Positions 19,142-27,505 of a stretch of DNA of 64,000 nt are shown in pieces (position 1 is the stretch's first letter; the number at the start of each line of letters is the position of its first letter). A program made the translations under genes and the position numbers. Location: contig NZ_JARZHH010000004.1 of the NCBI RefSeq assembly GCF_029946515.1, positions 186,001 to 250,000 on the forward strand, read 5' to 3'. The notes under the pieces are model-generated. The model was given only the letters and a program-made list of their open reading frames with translations. It did not search any database and was not told where the DNA came from. This DNA comes from Polyangium sp. 6x1 (lineage in GTDB: Bacteria; Myxococcota_A; Polyangia; Polyangiales; Polyangiaceae).

Positions 19142-20512
19142 CTAGCGGAGCAGCTTGAGGACGATGACCGCGAGCAGCACGCCGACGATCAAGAAGCCCA
19201 CGGCCACGCCGACGAGCGTGAGCGTCGACGGGCTGCCCTTCACGACGACGGGCGCGGGCGCGGGCGTGGGACCGGACGCCGACCTCGACGCGGGCGGCGC
19301 GATGCGCAGGGACGACGGGCCTTCGTTGCTCCCCGACTTCATCGCCGGCCGGACCGCGTGCGGCGATGGCATCGGCCGCGGCGACGAGAGCGGGTTGCCC
19401 GTGCTCGTCATCGGATTGGCGCCGTTCGGCTTGCGGTTCGAGGGCGCGCCGTCGACCGCGGCCGACGCGGCTGCGCCTCCTTGCCGTGACGACGAGGGCG
19501 CGGGCGCGGGCGGGGGCTGCCGCTGCGACTCCGGCTTCTGCTCCGGCATGTGCGCGACCTCGGCGTGCGAGCGCGACGCCTTCTCGAGCACCTCCATGCT
19601 GCTCGCGGGGAAGAGCCCGGAGAAACCCTTGCCTCCGCCCGGTGCGTACGGCTTCAGCGCGTCGGCGAAGTCCGCGGCGGTCGTGTATCGATCCTCGGGC
19701 CGCTTCTCGAGCGCCTTCGCGATCACCGTGCCGAGCCCTTGCGGGAAGGTTTTCCCCGGAACGCGCGTCTCCAGCGCGAGCGGCGGCTTCGTCACGTGGT
19801 GCTGGATGAACTCCATCGGCGTGCGCGCGTCGAACGGCAGCTTGCCGGTGAGCATCTCGTAGAGGATCACCGCGAGCGAGTAGATGTCGCTGCGCGCGTC
19901 GAGCGGTTTGCCCTGGGCTTGCTCGGGCGACATGAACTCCGGCGTCCCGAAGACCATGCCCTCTTGCGTGAGCATCACGGAGCCTGGACGCAGCTCGCGC
20001 TCGGTGACCTTCGCGAGGCCGAAGTCGAGCACCTTCGGGAAGTCGCGCAGACCTCCGTTGGTGGACAAAAAGATGTTCTCGGGCTTCAGGTCGCGATGGA
20101 CGATCCCTTGCGAGTGCGCCTCTTGCAGCGCGCCGCAGACCTGGATGAGCACCGGGATCGCGCGATCGAGGCCCATCGGCCCCTCTTTGCGGACGATCTG
20201 GTTGAGGTTTTTCCCCTCCAGGTACTCCATCACGATGTAGAGCGAGCCGTCTTCGAGCTCGCCGTAGAGCAACACCTTCACCGTGTTCGGGTGCGTCAGG
20301 TGGCTCATCGCGCGTGCTTCGCGGCGGAACCTCGAGACGAGGTCTTTGCGGTTCGCGAGCTTCGGATGGAGGATCTTCACGGCCACCATCCGGTTCATCG
20401 CCGGTTGCGCGGCCTTGTAGACGGATCCCATCCCGCCCGAGCCGATCTTCTGCAGGATCTGGAACTGACCGCCCAGAATGTCTCGGCCGATGTTCGGGTC
20501 TTGCGGGCGCAT
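19142..20512 (-). CDS. Ser/Thr protein kinase, tail-anchored
   Basis: A 456-residue Hanks-type kinase. Catalytic features are complete: glycine loop IGSGGMGSVY (23-32), Lys46 in VAVKIL, HRDLKPEN (HRD 139-141), DFGLAK (DFG 163-165), and activation/P+1 loop GTPEFMSPEQ. Residues ~290-425 are a Pro/Ser/Ala-rich linker; the final ~25 residues form one membrane helix with a short basic end, so the kinase domain faces the cytoplasm and there is no extracellular PASTA sensor. It precedes the PBP1 gene in a probable operon. A 9-bp inverted repeat lies in its upstream region. Confidence 0.93.
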   Translation of the reverse strand: MRPQDPNIGRDILGGQFQILQKIGSGGMGSVYKAAQPAMNRMVAVKILHPKLANRKDLVSRFRREARAMSHLTHPNTVKVLLYGELEDGSLYIVMEYLEGKNLNQIVRKEGPMGLDRAIPVLIQVCGALQEAHSQGIVHRDLKPENIFLSTNGGLRDFPKVLDFGLAKVTERELRPGSVMLTQEGMVFGTPEFMSPEQAQGKPLDARSDIYSLAVILYEMLTGKLPFDARTPMEFIQHHVTKPPLALETRVPGKTFPQGLGTVIAKALEKRPEDRYTTAADFADALKPYAPGGGKGFSGLFPASSMEVLEKASRSHAEVAHMPEQKPESQRQPPPAPAPSSSRQGGAAASAAVDGAPSNRKPNGANPMTSTGNPLSSPRPMPSPHAVRPAMKSGSNEGPSSLRIAPPASRSASGPTPAPAPVVVKGSPSTLTLVGVAVGFLIVGVLLAVIVLKLLR

Positions 20513-20536
20513 CGGAGCTTCAGCCGGAAAATATCA

Positions 20537-20581
20537 CCTCGCCGGCCTCCCTCGTCCATGACAGCCTCACGTCCGGCGAGG
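20537..20581. promoter_or_regulatory. 9-bp inverted repeat between divergent kinase and pgeF genes
   Basis: CCTCGCCGG (20537-20545) and CCGGCGAGG (20573-20581) are perfect inverted repeats with 27 nt between them, filling most of the 76-nt divergent gap. This is a plausible shared operator, or a leader hairpin for either gene. Confidence 0.4.
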
Positions 20582-20588
20582 AAGATCC

Positions 20589-21470
20589 GTGAAAAGCCTG
20601 AATGGAGAGCAGGCGTCCCAACGCCCCACGCCAACCCGGGATTCCGGAAGCCCCCCGGCAGAGGCCCTCGAGACCCCCCCCGGAGGGCCCCCTCTGGCGA
20701 GCGCGCCGAGCCCTGTTTTCTCGGCAATTCTCGACGCCGAAGGCTTCCGCCACGCGTTCTTCACACGAGCCGGCGGGGTCAGCCGTGCCCCCTGGGACTC
20801 CCTCAACGTGGCCGCCGCCGCCACCGGCGACGATCCGGCCGCCGTGAAGGAGAACATTCGTCGTTGCGCAGCGGCCCTGGGTGTGCCCGTGCCGCGCCTC
20901 TACATCCTCAGCCAGGTTCACGGGACAGACGCCCACATCCTCGACGGCACCGAAGACCGCGAGGAGGTCGTGAAGCGTCACGGCGACATCACCGCCTCAC
21001 GCACGCCCGGCGTCGCGTGTGGCGTGCGCTCGGCTGACTGCGTGCCCGTCTTGCTCGCCGATCGCCGGAGCGGCGCCGTCGTCGCCGTGCACAGCGGTTG
21101 GCGCGGCACCGTGGCGAACGCGGCGGGCGCAGGTGTCGCCGTGCTCCGTACGCTCGCTTCGTCTCCGAGCATCGTCGCGGCGATCGGCCCGCACATCGAG
21201 CCTTGCTGCTTCGAGGTCGGCGACGACGTCGCGGCCTCGCTGCTCGGCGCCTCCGATGCGGGCGACGACGTCGTCGATCGCAGCCGCGCGCGCGCGCACG
21301 TCGACCTTCGCCGCATCGTCCGCGCGCAGCTCACGGCCGCGGGCGTCGAGCCCTCGCGGATCGACGACGTCCGCGGCTGCACCGTGTGCGACCCCGAGCG
21401 TTACTTCTCGTATCGTCGCGACGCCGCGAAGAGCGGACGGCTCCTCTCCGCGATCGTCGCGCGCGCCTGA
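20589..21470 (+). CDS. pgeF: Laccase-domain purine nucleoside phosphorylase / peptidoglycan editing factor (YfiH/PgeF)
   Basis: A 293-residue member of the Cu-oxidase_4 (YfiH) family, described as purine nucleoside phosphorylases and, in E. coli, as a peptidoglycan editing factor that removes mis-incorporated L-Ser. Metal-ligand motifs are present: QVHGTD, RSADCVPVLL (the conserved Cys) and HSGWRG. The start motif RHAFFTRAGGVS is typical. The first ~40 residues before it are longer and lower in similarity to the family, so a later start is possible. It is divergent from the kinase-PBP1 pair, which fits a cell-wall theme. A large palindrome follows the stop. Confidence 0.88.
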   Translation: MKSLNGEQASQRPTPTRDSGSPPAEALETPPGGPPLASAPSPVFSAILDAEGFRHAFFTRAGGVSRAPWDSLNVAAAATGDDPAAVKENIRRCAAALGVPVPRLYILSQVHGTDAHILDGTEDREEVVKRHGDITASRTPGVACGVRSADCVPVLLADRRSGAVVAVHSGWRGTVANAAGAGVAVLRTLASSPSIVAAIGPHIEPCCFEVGDDVAASLLGASDAGDDVVDRSRARAHVDLRRIVRAQLTAAGVEPSRIDDVRGCTVCDPERYFSYRRDAAKSGRLLSAIVARA

Positions 21471-21472
21471 CG

Positions 21473-21596
21473 AGCAGGCTGTCGATAAACTTGCTGCGCG
21501 CCCTGGATCGTCGGTCGTCGTCCTCGGAATCCTGGAGGATTCCTGCGTCCTCCTCCCTAGCTCCAGGGCGCTCGCTGCGTTTCTCGACAGCCTGCT
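21473..21596. repeat. 124-nt nested palindromic element (MITE/REP-like) between convergent genes
   Basis: Outer arms AGCAGGCTGTCGA (21473-21485) and TCGACAGCCTGCT (21584-21596) are perfect 13-bp complements. Nested inside are GCGCCCTGGA (21498-21507) with TCCAGGGCGC (21562-21571), and GGAATCC (21526-21532) with GGATTCC (21537-21543). It fills the whole gap between pgeF and the reductase gene, and its right end reaches into the reductase stop codon. It contains no ORF. It may act as a bidirectional terminator, or be a non-autonomous palindromic repeat inserted at the gene end. Confidence 0.7.
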
Positions 21597-22584
21597 AACT
21601 GCCCTGCGGGACGAGGACGATCTTGCCGCTGCGGCCTTCGCGCTCGGCGTGCGTCACGGCGTCCTTGATGCGATCGAGCGTGTACGTCGCCTCGACCGGC
21701 ACGGCCACGGCGCCCGTCGCGACGAAGCCCGCGAGCTGCTTCCAGAGATCGCGCAGCTCCTCCTTCGGGATCGTCGCGAGGTGCGAGGCGAGCCAGAAGC
21801 CGCGCAGGTGGATGTCGCGGAACACGAGATCGTTCGTCGCGATGTGCCCAGGCTGCCCGCTCAGCATGCCGTAGCTCACGACCGTGCCGCCGCGGCCGAG
21901 GCAGCCGGCGATGCGCGTCGTCGCGCCGCCCGCGACCGCGTCGAGCCCGAGCTTGATCGACGCGCCGCGCGTCGCCGCGGTGATGCGCTTGCCGAGCTCG
22001 GGGCCGTCGACGAGCACCACGTTCGCGCCGAGCGCGCGCAGCGGCTCGCATTGCGACGCGCGCCGCACCACGTTCACCGTCTTGATGCCGCGCTCCTTCG
22101 CGAGCGTGACGATCCACCGGCCGATCGCGGAGTTCGCCGCGTTCTGCACGAGGAAGTCGCCGGGCCCGAGGCTCACGAGCGCCGTCAGCAGGAAATGCGC
22201 GGCGAGCGGGTTCATCGTCGCCATCGCGAGCTCTACGGCCGGCACGCCTTCCGGCGCGGGGATCACGTCCTCGGCGAGGACCTTCACCCGCTCGCGCCAC
22301 GCGCCTGCGCTGATCGGCAAGAGCACGCGCAGGCCTCGCTCGATCCCGCGCACGTTCGGGCCCACGTCGATCACGCGGCCCACGCCTTCTTTTCCGGGCA
22401 CCGTGGGCAGCCGCGGCAGCGCGCCGTAGATGCCCGACAGGATCAAGAGGTCCGACGGGTTGATGGGCGTCGCCTCGACCGAGACCGTGATCTCGCCCTC
22501 GCGCGGCGGCTCCGGCTCGGGCACCTCGAGGTAACGAACCACCTCGGCCGGGGGCCCGAACGCATCGACTCGAATTGCCTTCAT
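21595..22584 (-). CDS. Medium-chain dehydrogenase/reductase, enoyl-reductase (ETR/MECR)-like
   Basis: A 329-residue NADPH-dependent MDR-family oxidoreductase. It shows the GroES-like N-domain (INPSDLLILSGIYG, PGKEGVGRV) and a Rossmann domain with the NADPH region LVQNAANSAIGRWIVTLAKERG and a LRALGANVVL helix. The pattern, with INPSDL, NAANSAIGR and a GFWL segment, is like trans-2-enoyl-CoA/ACP reductases of the MECR type rather than zinc alcohol dehydrogenases; no catalytic zinc ligands are seen. It starts 6 nt after the stop of the large kinase gene, so the two are co-transcribed. Likely substrate is an enoyl thioester or quinone; not determined. Confidence 0.85.
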   Translation of the reverse strand: MKAIRVDAFGPPAEVVRYLEVPEPEPPREGEITVSVEATPINPSDLLILSGIYGALPRLPTVPGKEGVGRVIDVGPNVRGIERGLRVLLPISAGAWRERVKVLAEDVIPAPEGVPAVELAMATMNPLAAHFLLTALVSLGPGDFLVQNAANSAIGRWIVTLAKERGIKTVNVVRRASQCEPLRALGANVVLVDGPELGKRITAATRGASIKLGLDAVAGGATTRIAGCLGRGGTVVSYGMLSGQPGHIATNDLVFRDIHLRGFWLASHLATIPKEELRDLWKQLAGFVATGAVAVPVEATYTLDRIKDAVTHAEREGRSGKIVLVPQGS

Positions 22585-22590
22585 GTCTCG

Positions 22591-25500
22591 CTAAAAGGGC
22601 CGCTTCTTCAGGTCCTTGACGTCGCCGGGCGGGCTGTCCTCGGGTTTGTCCTTCATCAGCCCGCGTAGCACTTCCTTCACGTCTTTTTGCGGCGGCCGTT
22701 CGTCCGAGGGCGACTTCTTGTCGCCGCTCGCGCTCGGCTCGCGGCTCTTCGCGTCGCCGAGCTGCGAGGCCGCCATCGAGCGCTGCAGGAGCACCTGCGC
22801 GATCTTGCGATGGTAGGCCTGGCGCGTGTTGTGGAGCAGCGACTCGTACGCCGTGTCCTGCACGAGCACGTACTTGAACGTGTACGTCGCGCGCGGAATG
22901 CGCCCGCGCTGGTAGAGCACGTCCGCCTCGACGAGCCGATCGAGCTCGCGCTGCAGCGCCGACGGATCGATCGGCGAGACGGCCTCGATGAGGTCGTAGG
23001 TGAACTCGCGACCGAGGATCGCGCCGAGCTGCGCCACGCGTTTGGCGGAGCCGAGCCGATCGAGGCGCGCCATGAGCGAGTCGCGCAGCGTCGCGGGGAT
23101 CGCGAACGCGGGCAGCGGGCCCGTGAGCTGGTAGCGACCGCCGCGCTCCTCGAGCAGCCCCGACTCGAGCAGCATCTTCGTCACTTCCTCGACGAAGAGC
23201 GGCACGCCGTCCGTCTTCTCGACGAGCTGATCGAAGACCTCCGAGGGCAGCTCTTTCCCCTTCGTGATCTCCTCGACCATCATCTTCACGCGCTTCGGCG
23301 TGAGGCGGCTCAGGGTCACGGTGCTGACGTGCGAGCGCGCGGGCCACGGCGGGACGAACCCGGGGCGCGCCGTCCCGAGCAGCATCGCGCTCACCGTCGG
23401 CAGGTCGTGCACGATGTCGCCGAGGATCGCGAGCGTCGAGGGATCGGCCCAGTGCAGATCCGCGAACATGATCACGACGGGCCTTCGCCGCGCGAGCGAC
23501 TCGATCGCGGTGAAGAGCACCTCTTGCAGCTTCGCGCGTTGATCGTCCGCGGGCATCGCCGTCGGCGGGTAGCGATGCCAGACCGGCAGGCCGAGCAGCG
23601 CGCCGAAGAGCGGCATCACCTCGGGCAGTTGATAGCCGTAGTGCGTGAGGGCGCGCTCGAGCTTGCTGATCTTCTCCTCGGGCGTGTCGCGCGGGACCAG
23701 CACGAAGAGCTGGTTCACGAGGCCCGCGATCGGGAAGAGCGGCCGGTCGCGCTGATCTTGCAGGCAACGCGTCTCGACCCAGGTGTGCGGCGAGGCTTCG
23801 AGTCTGTCGCGGAACACGCGCGTCAGGCGTGACTTGCCGATGCCCGCCTCGCCCGAGATCAAGAGCAGCTGCCCCGATCCCTCTTCCACGCGGGCCCAGC
23901 GATCGAGCATCAGGCCGAGCTCCAGATCGCGGCCGACCATGGGCGTGAGCCGGCCCGTGGTCATGCCCTCGATGCGGCTCTTCGCGCCGCTCTCGTCGCT
24001 CACCTGGTACGTCTCGACCGGCTGCGGATAACCCTTCAGCGTGCGCAGGCCGAGGCCCATGCACTGGTAGTAGTTGCGCACGAGCCGGTAGGTCGTCCCG
24101 CTGATGAGCACGGTGTTGCGCCGCGCGAGGTTCGCCAGGCGCCAGGCCATCGTCGGCGTCGCGCCCGCGATCGCGGCCTGCTTGGTCACCGCGTCGTCGA
24201 TGATCTCCCACGTCAGCACGAGGCCCGTGTGCACGCCGACCCGCACGTCGAGCAGCGGTTTGTCGTGGCGGCTGTTCAGCTTTTGCGCCGTCTCCACGAG
24301 CTCGAGCGCCGCGCTCACGGCGCGCCGCGCGTCGTCCTCGCGCGCGATCGGGTAGCCGAAGTACGCGATCTGCCCCTCGCTGAGCGGCTGCGCGGTCTGG
24401 CCCTTGTAGCCCTTCATCACCTGCGCGAACGCGTCTTCGTACTCCTTCATCGACTCGCGCAGCTTCTGCGGATCGAGCTTCGAGGCGTTCTCCGTCGAGG
24501 GGAGCAGCTCGTACGAGACGATCGTGAGCTGCCGGCGTTCGCCCTCGGGTGTCAGCGTGTCGCTGCCGGCGCGCAGCACCGTCCCGATGCCCACCTGCAT
24601 CGGCTCTGAGCCCTTCGGCGACGGCATCGGCGTCACGGTCCCGGGCTGCGCCTTCGCCTCGGCCTCGGCTTTCGCTTGCGCCTCGGCCTCGGCGACCTTC
24701 TTCATGTTGTGGCGCGAGCGCGACGAGGGGCGCGTGTGCGTGCGCTCCCGCTCCGATCGCGCGAGCCCGCCCGAGGGCATCGTCGCCGGCGGCGGCGGGT
24801 TGCTCGGCGTCTGCGGCAGGTGCTGCGGGCGCAGCGTCTCGGCGTGCTCGGTCATGCGGACCGGATCGCCTTCGACCTTCGGCGCCTGGCCCGTGAGCAT
24901 CGTGCGTTGCGCCTCGTTTGGCTTCTCCGGCGGACCGATCCCGAGGCTCTCGGCCAGCGCCTTCACCTGGTCCCACACGGTCGCGAACCGCTTCTTCGGG
25001 TCCCGATCACACGAGCGCAAGAACCACGCGTCGAACGCCTCCGGCAGGCTCGCATCGCGGACCGACGGCGCTTCCATGGGGCGCGTCAGGATCTCGACGA
25101 GCAGCTCCGCCATCGTGTGGGCTTTCCAGTAGACGAGCCCCGTGAGCAGCCGGAACGCGATGAGCCCGAGCGCCCACATGTCCGCGGGCGGCCCGACGCG
25201 CGGCGTGTCGCCGGTGGCTTGCTCGGGCGGCATGTAGAGCGGCGTGCCGAGCACCGCGCCCGTGCGGGTCAGGCGCGCCTCCTCGATGTTGCCCTCGTCG
25301 CCGGCCATCTTCGAGATGCCGAAATCGAGCACCTTCACGATCACGCGGCCGTCGTAGTGCTCGTGCAGGAAGATGTTCTCGGGCTTGAGATCGCGATGGA
25401 CGATCCCGAGCGCGTGCGCCTTGTTCAGCGCGTCCGCGACCTGCCAGTAGATGCCCACGACCTCGGCGGCGGGCACCTTCCCCATGCGCTGCACGTAGGC

Positions 25501-25809
25501 TTCGAGATCCGAGCCGCGGAGCAGCTCCATCACGAGGAACGGCGCGTTGCCGAGCTCGGGCGCCACGTCGGCGTCGATCACGCGCACCACGTGATCGCTG
25601 CGGATCCGGGCGGGCAGCCACGCCTCGCGCTTGAAGCGCTTGACGAGCTTCGCATTGGTGCCGACGTGCGCTTGCAGCACCTTCATCGCGAGCTCTTCGC
25701 CGGTGTACACGTGCTCGACGAGGTACACCGTCCCCATGTTCCCCTCGCCAATGGGGTGAACGACGCGATATCGCGAGGCGATGAGCTCGGGGATCTTCTC
25801 CGGCAGCAT
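22591..25809 (-). CDS. Ser/Thr kinase - cyclase-like - AAA/STAND ATPase regulator
   Basis: A 1072-residue multidomain regulator. I chose ATG 25809 (MLPEKIPELIASRYRVV), just before the kinase fold; a GTG at 25830 would add seven residues. Kinase: GEGNMGTVY (21-29), Lys43, HRDLKPEN (138-145), DFGISK, GTPLYMPPEQ. After a Pro-rich and Ala/Glu/Lys-rich linker (~330-410), residues ~420-600 resemble a class III cyclase, but the first metal Asp position reads SYELL and the second SEGQIAYFG, so it is probably non-catalytic. The AAA domain has Walker A GEAGIGKSR (~650) and Walker B VVIMFADLHWAD. It ends with a charged tail and lacks the long TPR array of similar proteins. Confidence 0.9.
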   Translation of the reverse strand: MLPEKIPELIASRYRVVHPIGEGNMGTVYLVEHVYTGEELAMKVLQAHVGTNAKLVKRFKREAWLPARIRSDHVVRVIDADVAPELGNAPFLVMELLRGSDLEAYVQRMGKVPAAEVVGIYWQVADALNKAHALGIVHRDLKPENIFLHEHYDGRVIVKVLDFGISKMAGDEGNIEEARLTRTGAVLGTPLYMPPEQATGDTPRVGPPADMWALGLIAFRLLTGLVYWKAHTMAELLVEILTRPMEAPSVRDASLPEAFDAWFLRSCDRDPKKRFATVWDQVKALAESLGIGPPEKPNEAQRTMLTGQAPKVEGDPVRMTEHAETLRPQHLPQTPSNPPPPATMPSGGLARSERERTHTRPSSRSRHNMKKVAEAEAQAKAEAEAKAQPGTVTPMPSPKGSEPMQVGIGTVLRAGSDTLTPEGERRQLTIVSYELLPSTENASKLDPQKLRESMKEYEDAFAQVMKGYKGQTAQPLSEGQIAYFGYPIAREDDARRAVSAALELVETAQKLNSRHDKPLLDVRVGVHTGLVLTWEIIDDAVTKQAAIAGATPTMAWRLANLARRNTVLISGTTYRLVRNYYQCMGLGLRTLKGYPQPVETYQVSDESGAKSRIEGMTTGRLTPMVGRDLELGLMLDRWARVEEGSGQLLLISGEAGIGKSRLTRVFRDRLEASPHTWVETRCLQDQRDRPLFPIAGLVNQLFVLVPRDTPEEKISKLERALTHYGYQLPEVMPLFGALLGLPVWHRYPPTAMPADDQRAKLQEVLFTAIESLARRRPVVIMFADLHWADPSTLAILGDIVHDLPTVSAMLLGTARPGFVPPWPARSHVSTVTLSRLTPKRVKMMVEEITKGKELPSEVFDQLVEKTDGVPLFVEEVTKMLLESGLLEERGGRYQLTGPLPAFAIPATLRDSLMARLDRLGSAKRVAQLGAILGREFTYDLIEAVSPIDPSALQRELDRLVEADVLYQRGRIPRATYTFKYVLVQDTAYESLLHNTRQAYHRKIAQVLLQRSMAASQLGDAKSREPSASGDKKSPSDERPPQKDVKEVLRGLMKDKPEDSPPGDVKDLKKRPF

Positions 25810-26136
25810 AGTCAGCGACGCGCACCCCACCGGGCGGGCGGCCGGGCAGCTTCGTTCCCGTGCGCGCGCGCGTGGCAGGCGTGCCTCGATGCGCGCGCGA
25901 CAGGGACAGGGAAGGGCATCCCGAACATCGTATTCTTCCTCTTAGCGCCTTACCAGCCTTCTACATGTGGATCGTTCGCCTCGCCGCGCGTGGTTGCCTT
26001 ACGGAACGTCGGCAATTTCTTCGCGCCTGGTCACCTCGCTTGCCACCACCCGCCGCGGGATCGATCGCTCCATTCTTGGCCTCGGGGGGCCCCTCCAAGG
26101 TAGTGTCGTGTCCCACGCCACCGGAGGTTCTCCTAC
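25810..26136. other. Divergent intergenic region, ~330 nt
   Basis: It separates the divergent kinase gene and the small unknown gene at 26137. It is locally AT-richer around 25925-25975 and must hold both promoters. A GGGGGGCCCC palindromic stretch occurs near 26087-26096, and GGAGG at 26123-26127 is the ribosome site for the downstream gene. I see no gene in it. Confidence 0.4.
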
Positions 26137-26526
26137 ATGAAGAACGAACGACGCAGAAAACGGAGCGAGATGGTCCAGGAGGCCGCCTGCCTGTATCTCG
26201 AAGCCGTGATCGAGAGGAGCCGGATCAAGGCCATGGCGCTCGCGAGCGACGAGGGTCTGCTCGTGGCCGGGGCCGGGGCCGGGTACGACCACGACTGGCT
26301 CGCGGCGCTCGGCGTCGTGGAAGGGCAGCCCCATTTCGACGACGTGATCGCCGAGATCACGCGCGGCGAGGGGATGGTCTCGTTCGACGTCCCCGTCCAT
26401 GGCCGCGTACTTCGGCTCTCGGCTGTGGGGAAGATGCCTCCTTCTCTCGAAGACGCGAGCGCCGCGCTCTCGCGGATCTTCGCGCCTCTCTTCGGGGCCA
26501 GCAGCCCGGTCGTCGCGTCTTCCTGA
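26137..26526 (+). CDS. Small unknown protein (roadblock/LC7-like pattern)
   Basis: A 129-residue soluble protein with a well-placed GGAGG ribosome site 9 nt before ATG. A basic N-terminus (KNERRRKRSEM) leads into a helix, then RSRIKAMALASDEGLLVAGAG, a strand-turn-strand resembling the core of roadblock/LC7 domains, which regulate small GTPases in myxobacteria (MglB type). The similarity is only by pattern; length fits the family (~120-150 aa). It is 29 nt upstream of a predicted envelope lipoprotein gene on the same strand. Treat function as unknown. Confidence 0.65.
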   Translation: MKNERRRKRSEMVQEAACLYLEAVIERSRIKAMALASDEGLLVAGAGAGYDHDWLAALGVVEGQPHFDDVIAEITRGEGMVSFDVPVHGRVLRLSAVGKMPPSLEDASAALSRIFAPLFGASSPVVASS

Positions 26527-26555
26527 GCTCGCTCCCTTTCTGATACCGTCCGGCG

Positions 26556-27422
26556 GTGCTTACCCTCCGGCCGAACTCTGCCATTTTTGCGCTTCTCGCG
26601 GCGTTCTCCGTCATTGCGACTGGCTGCGCGCCTGCGCTCTCCAGCATGCAGCCGGCGCACGTGGCGCCGAAAGGCCACGTGCAGGCCGAGCTCGGGATGG
26701 ACGTCTCGGTGCCGACCGGCCCGATATCGGACCTCGTCGAGGTCGCGACGGTGCTCGTCGACGCCTCCGGCGACCGTGAGCTCACGCAGGCCGAGGTCGA
26801 TCAGATCTACGACGCGGCCGGCGGCCTTTTCCTGAATCCGCCTTCGGTGACGCCGCACATCGGCGTCGGCTACACGGCCGTCGACAACCTCGAAATCTCG
26901 CTCCGGTTCGCCACGAGCTCCATTCGCCTGGGCGGCCGTTATCAATTCTTGAACAAGGAGCGGCACGGCGTCGACGCCACGGCCGGGCTCGGCCTCGGCT
27001 ATTACGTCTTGCCCTTGCCGCTCGGCGATACGCTTCAAATCATCGAGCTCGAGGATTTCTCGCGCTGGCAGATCGACGTCCCGATCGCGTTCGGCACGCA
27101 CGGGAGCTGGTATCGCCTCTGGGGCGGACCGCGGTTCATGTACACGCATTTCGGCACCTCGCTCCGGCTCGCGATCCCGGAGGTCGTCGCGGACGATATC
27201 GTGGGTCGCACGGAGATCGCGTCGTTCGGCGGAAATGCGTTTTACGTGGGCGGACAGGGCGGCGTGGCCGTCGGCTACAAGCACGTTTTTTTCGGTTTCG
27301 AGCTCACGCTGGTGCAGCTCATCTCGAATGGCACCCTGAAGGTGCTCGACAAAAACGTGCGCGAGCTCGACCACGGTAGCTTCATCGTCTATCCGGCGCT
27401 CGGATTCATGGGCGAGTTCTGA
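26556..27422 (+). CDS. Predicted outer-membrane lipoprotein with beta-rich barrel-like domain
   Basis: A 288-residue protein starting at GTG 26556. The signal ends in IATGC, with Cys24 as the lipidation site. The body is strand-rich, with alternating aromatic and polar residues, Gly turns (GVGYTAVDNLEISLRFATSS, GLGLGYYVLPLPLG) and a C-terminal LGFMGEF ending in Phe, as in outer-membrane barrels. No catalytic motif is visible. An acidic stretch around residues 65-85 may bind metal, but this is speculative. It follows the small unknown gene by 29 nt. Confidence 0.7.
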   Translation: MLTLRPNSAIFALLAAFSVIATGCAPALSSMQPAHVAPKGHVQAELGMDVSVPTGPISDLVEVATVLVDASGDRELTQAEVDQIYDAAGGLFLNPPSVTPHIGVGYTAVDNLEISLRFATSSIRLGGRYQFLNKERHGVDATAGLGLGYYVLPLPLGDTLQIIELEDFSRWQIDVPIAFGTHGSWYRLWGGPRFMYTHFGTSLRLAIPEVVADDIVGRTEIASFGGNAFYVGGQGGVAVGYKHVFFGFELTLVQLISNGTLKVLDKNVRELDHGSFIVYPALGFMGEF

Positions 27423-27505
27423 GCTCTCGGCGCCGCGTTTCGTGCATCGTGTCTTGGCGGGGCTAAGATGTCGTCGCGCCGACCCGCGGCGCCCGAGGAG
27501 GCACG

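Noticed and set aside
21557-24976. 1139-codon minus-strand frame overlapping the reductase and the large kinase gene
   Set aside because: Composition is Arg/Gly/Ala shadow; the overlapping genes have clear domain motifs in another frame.
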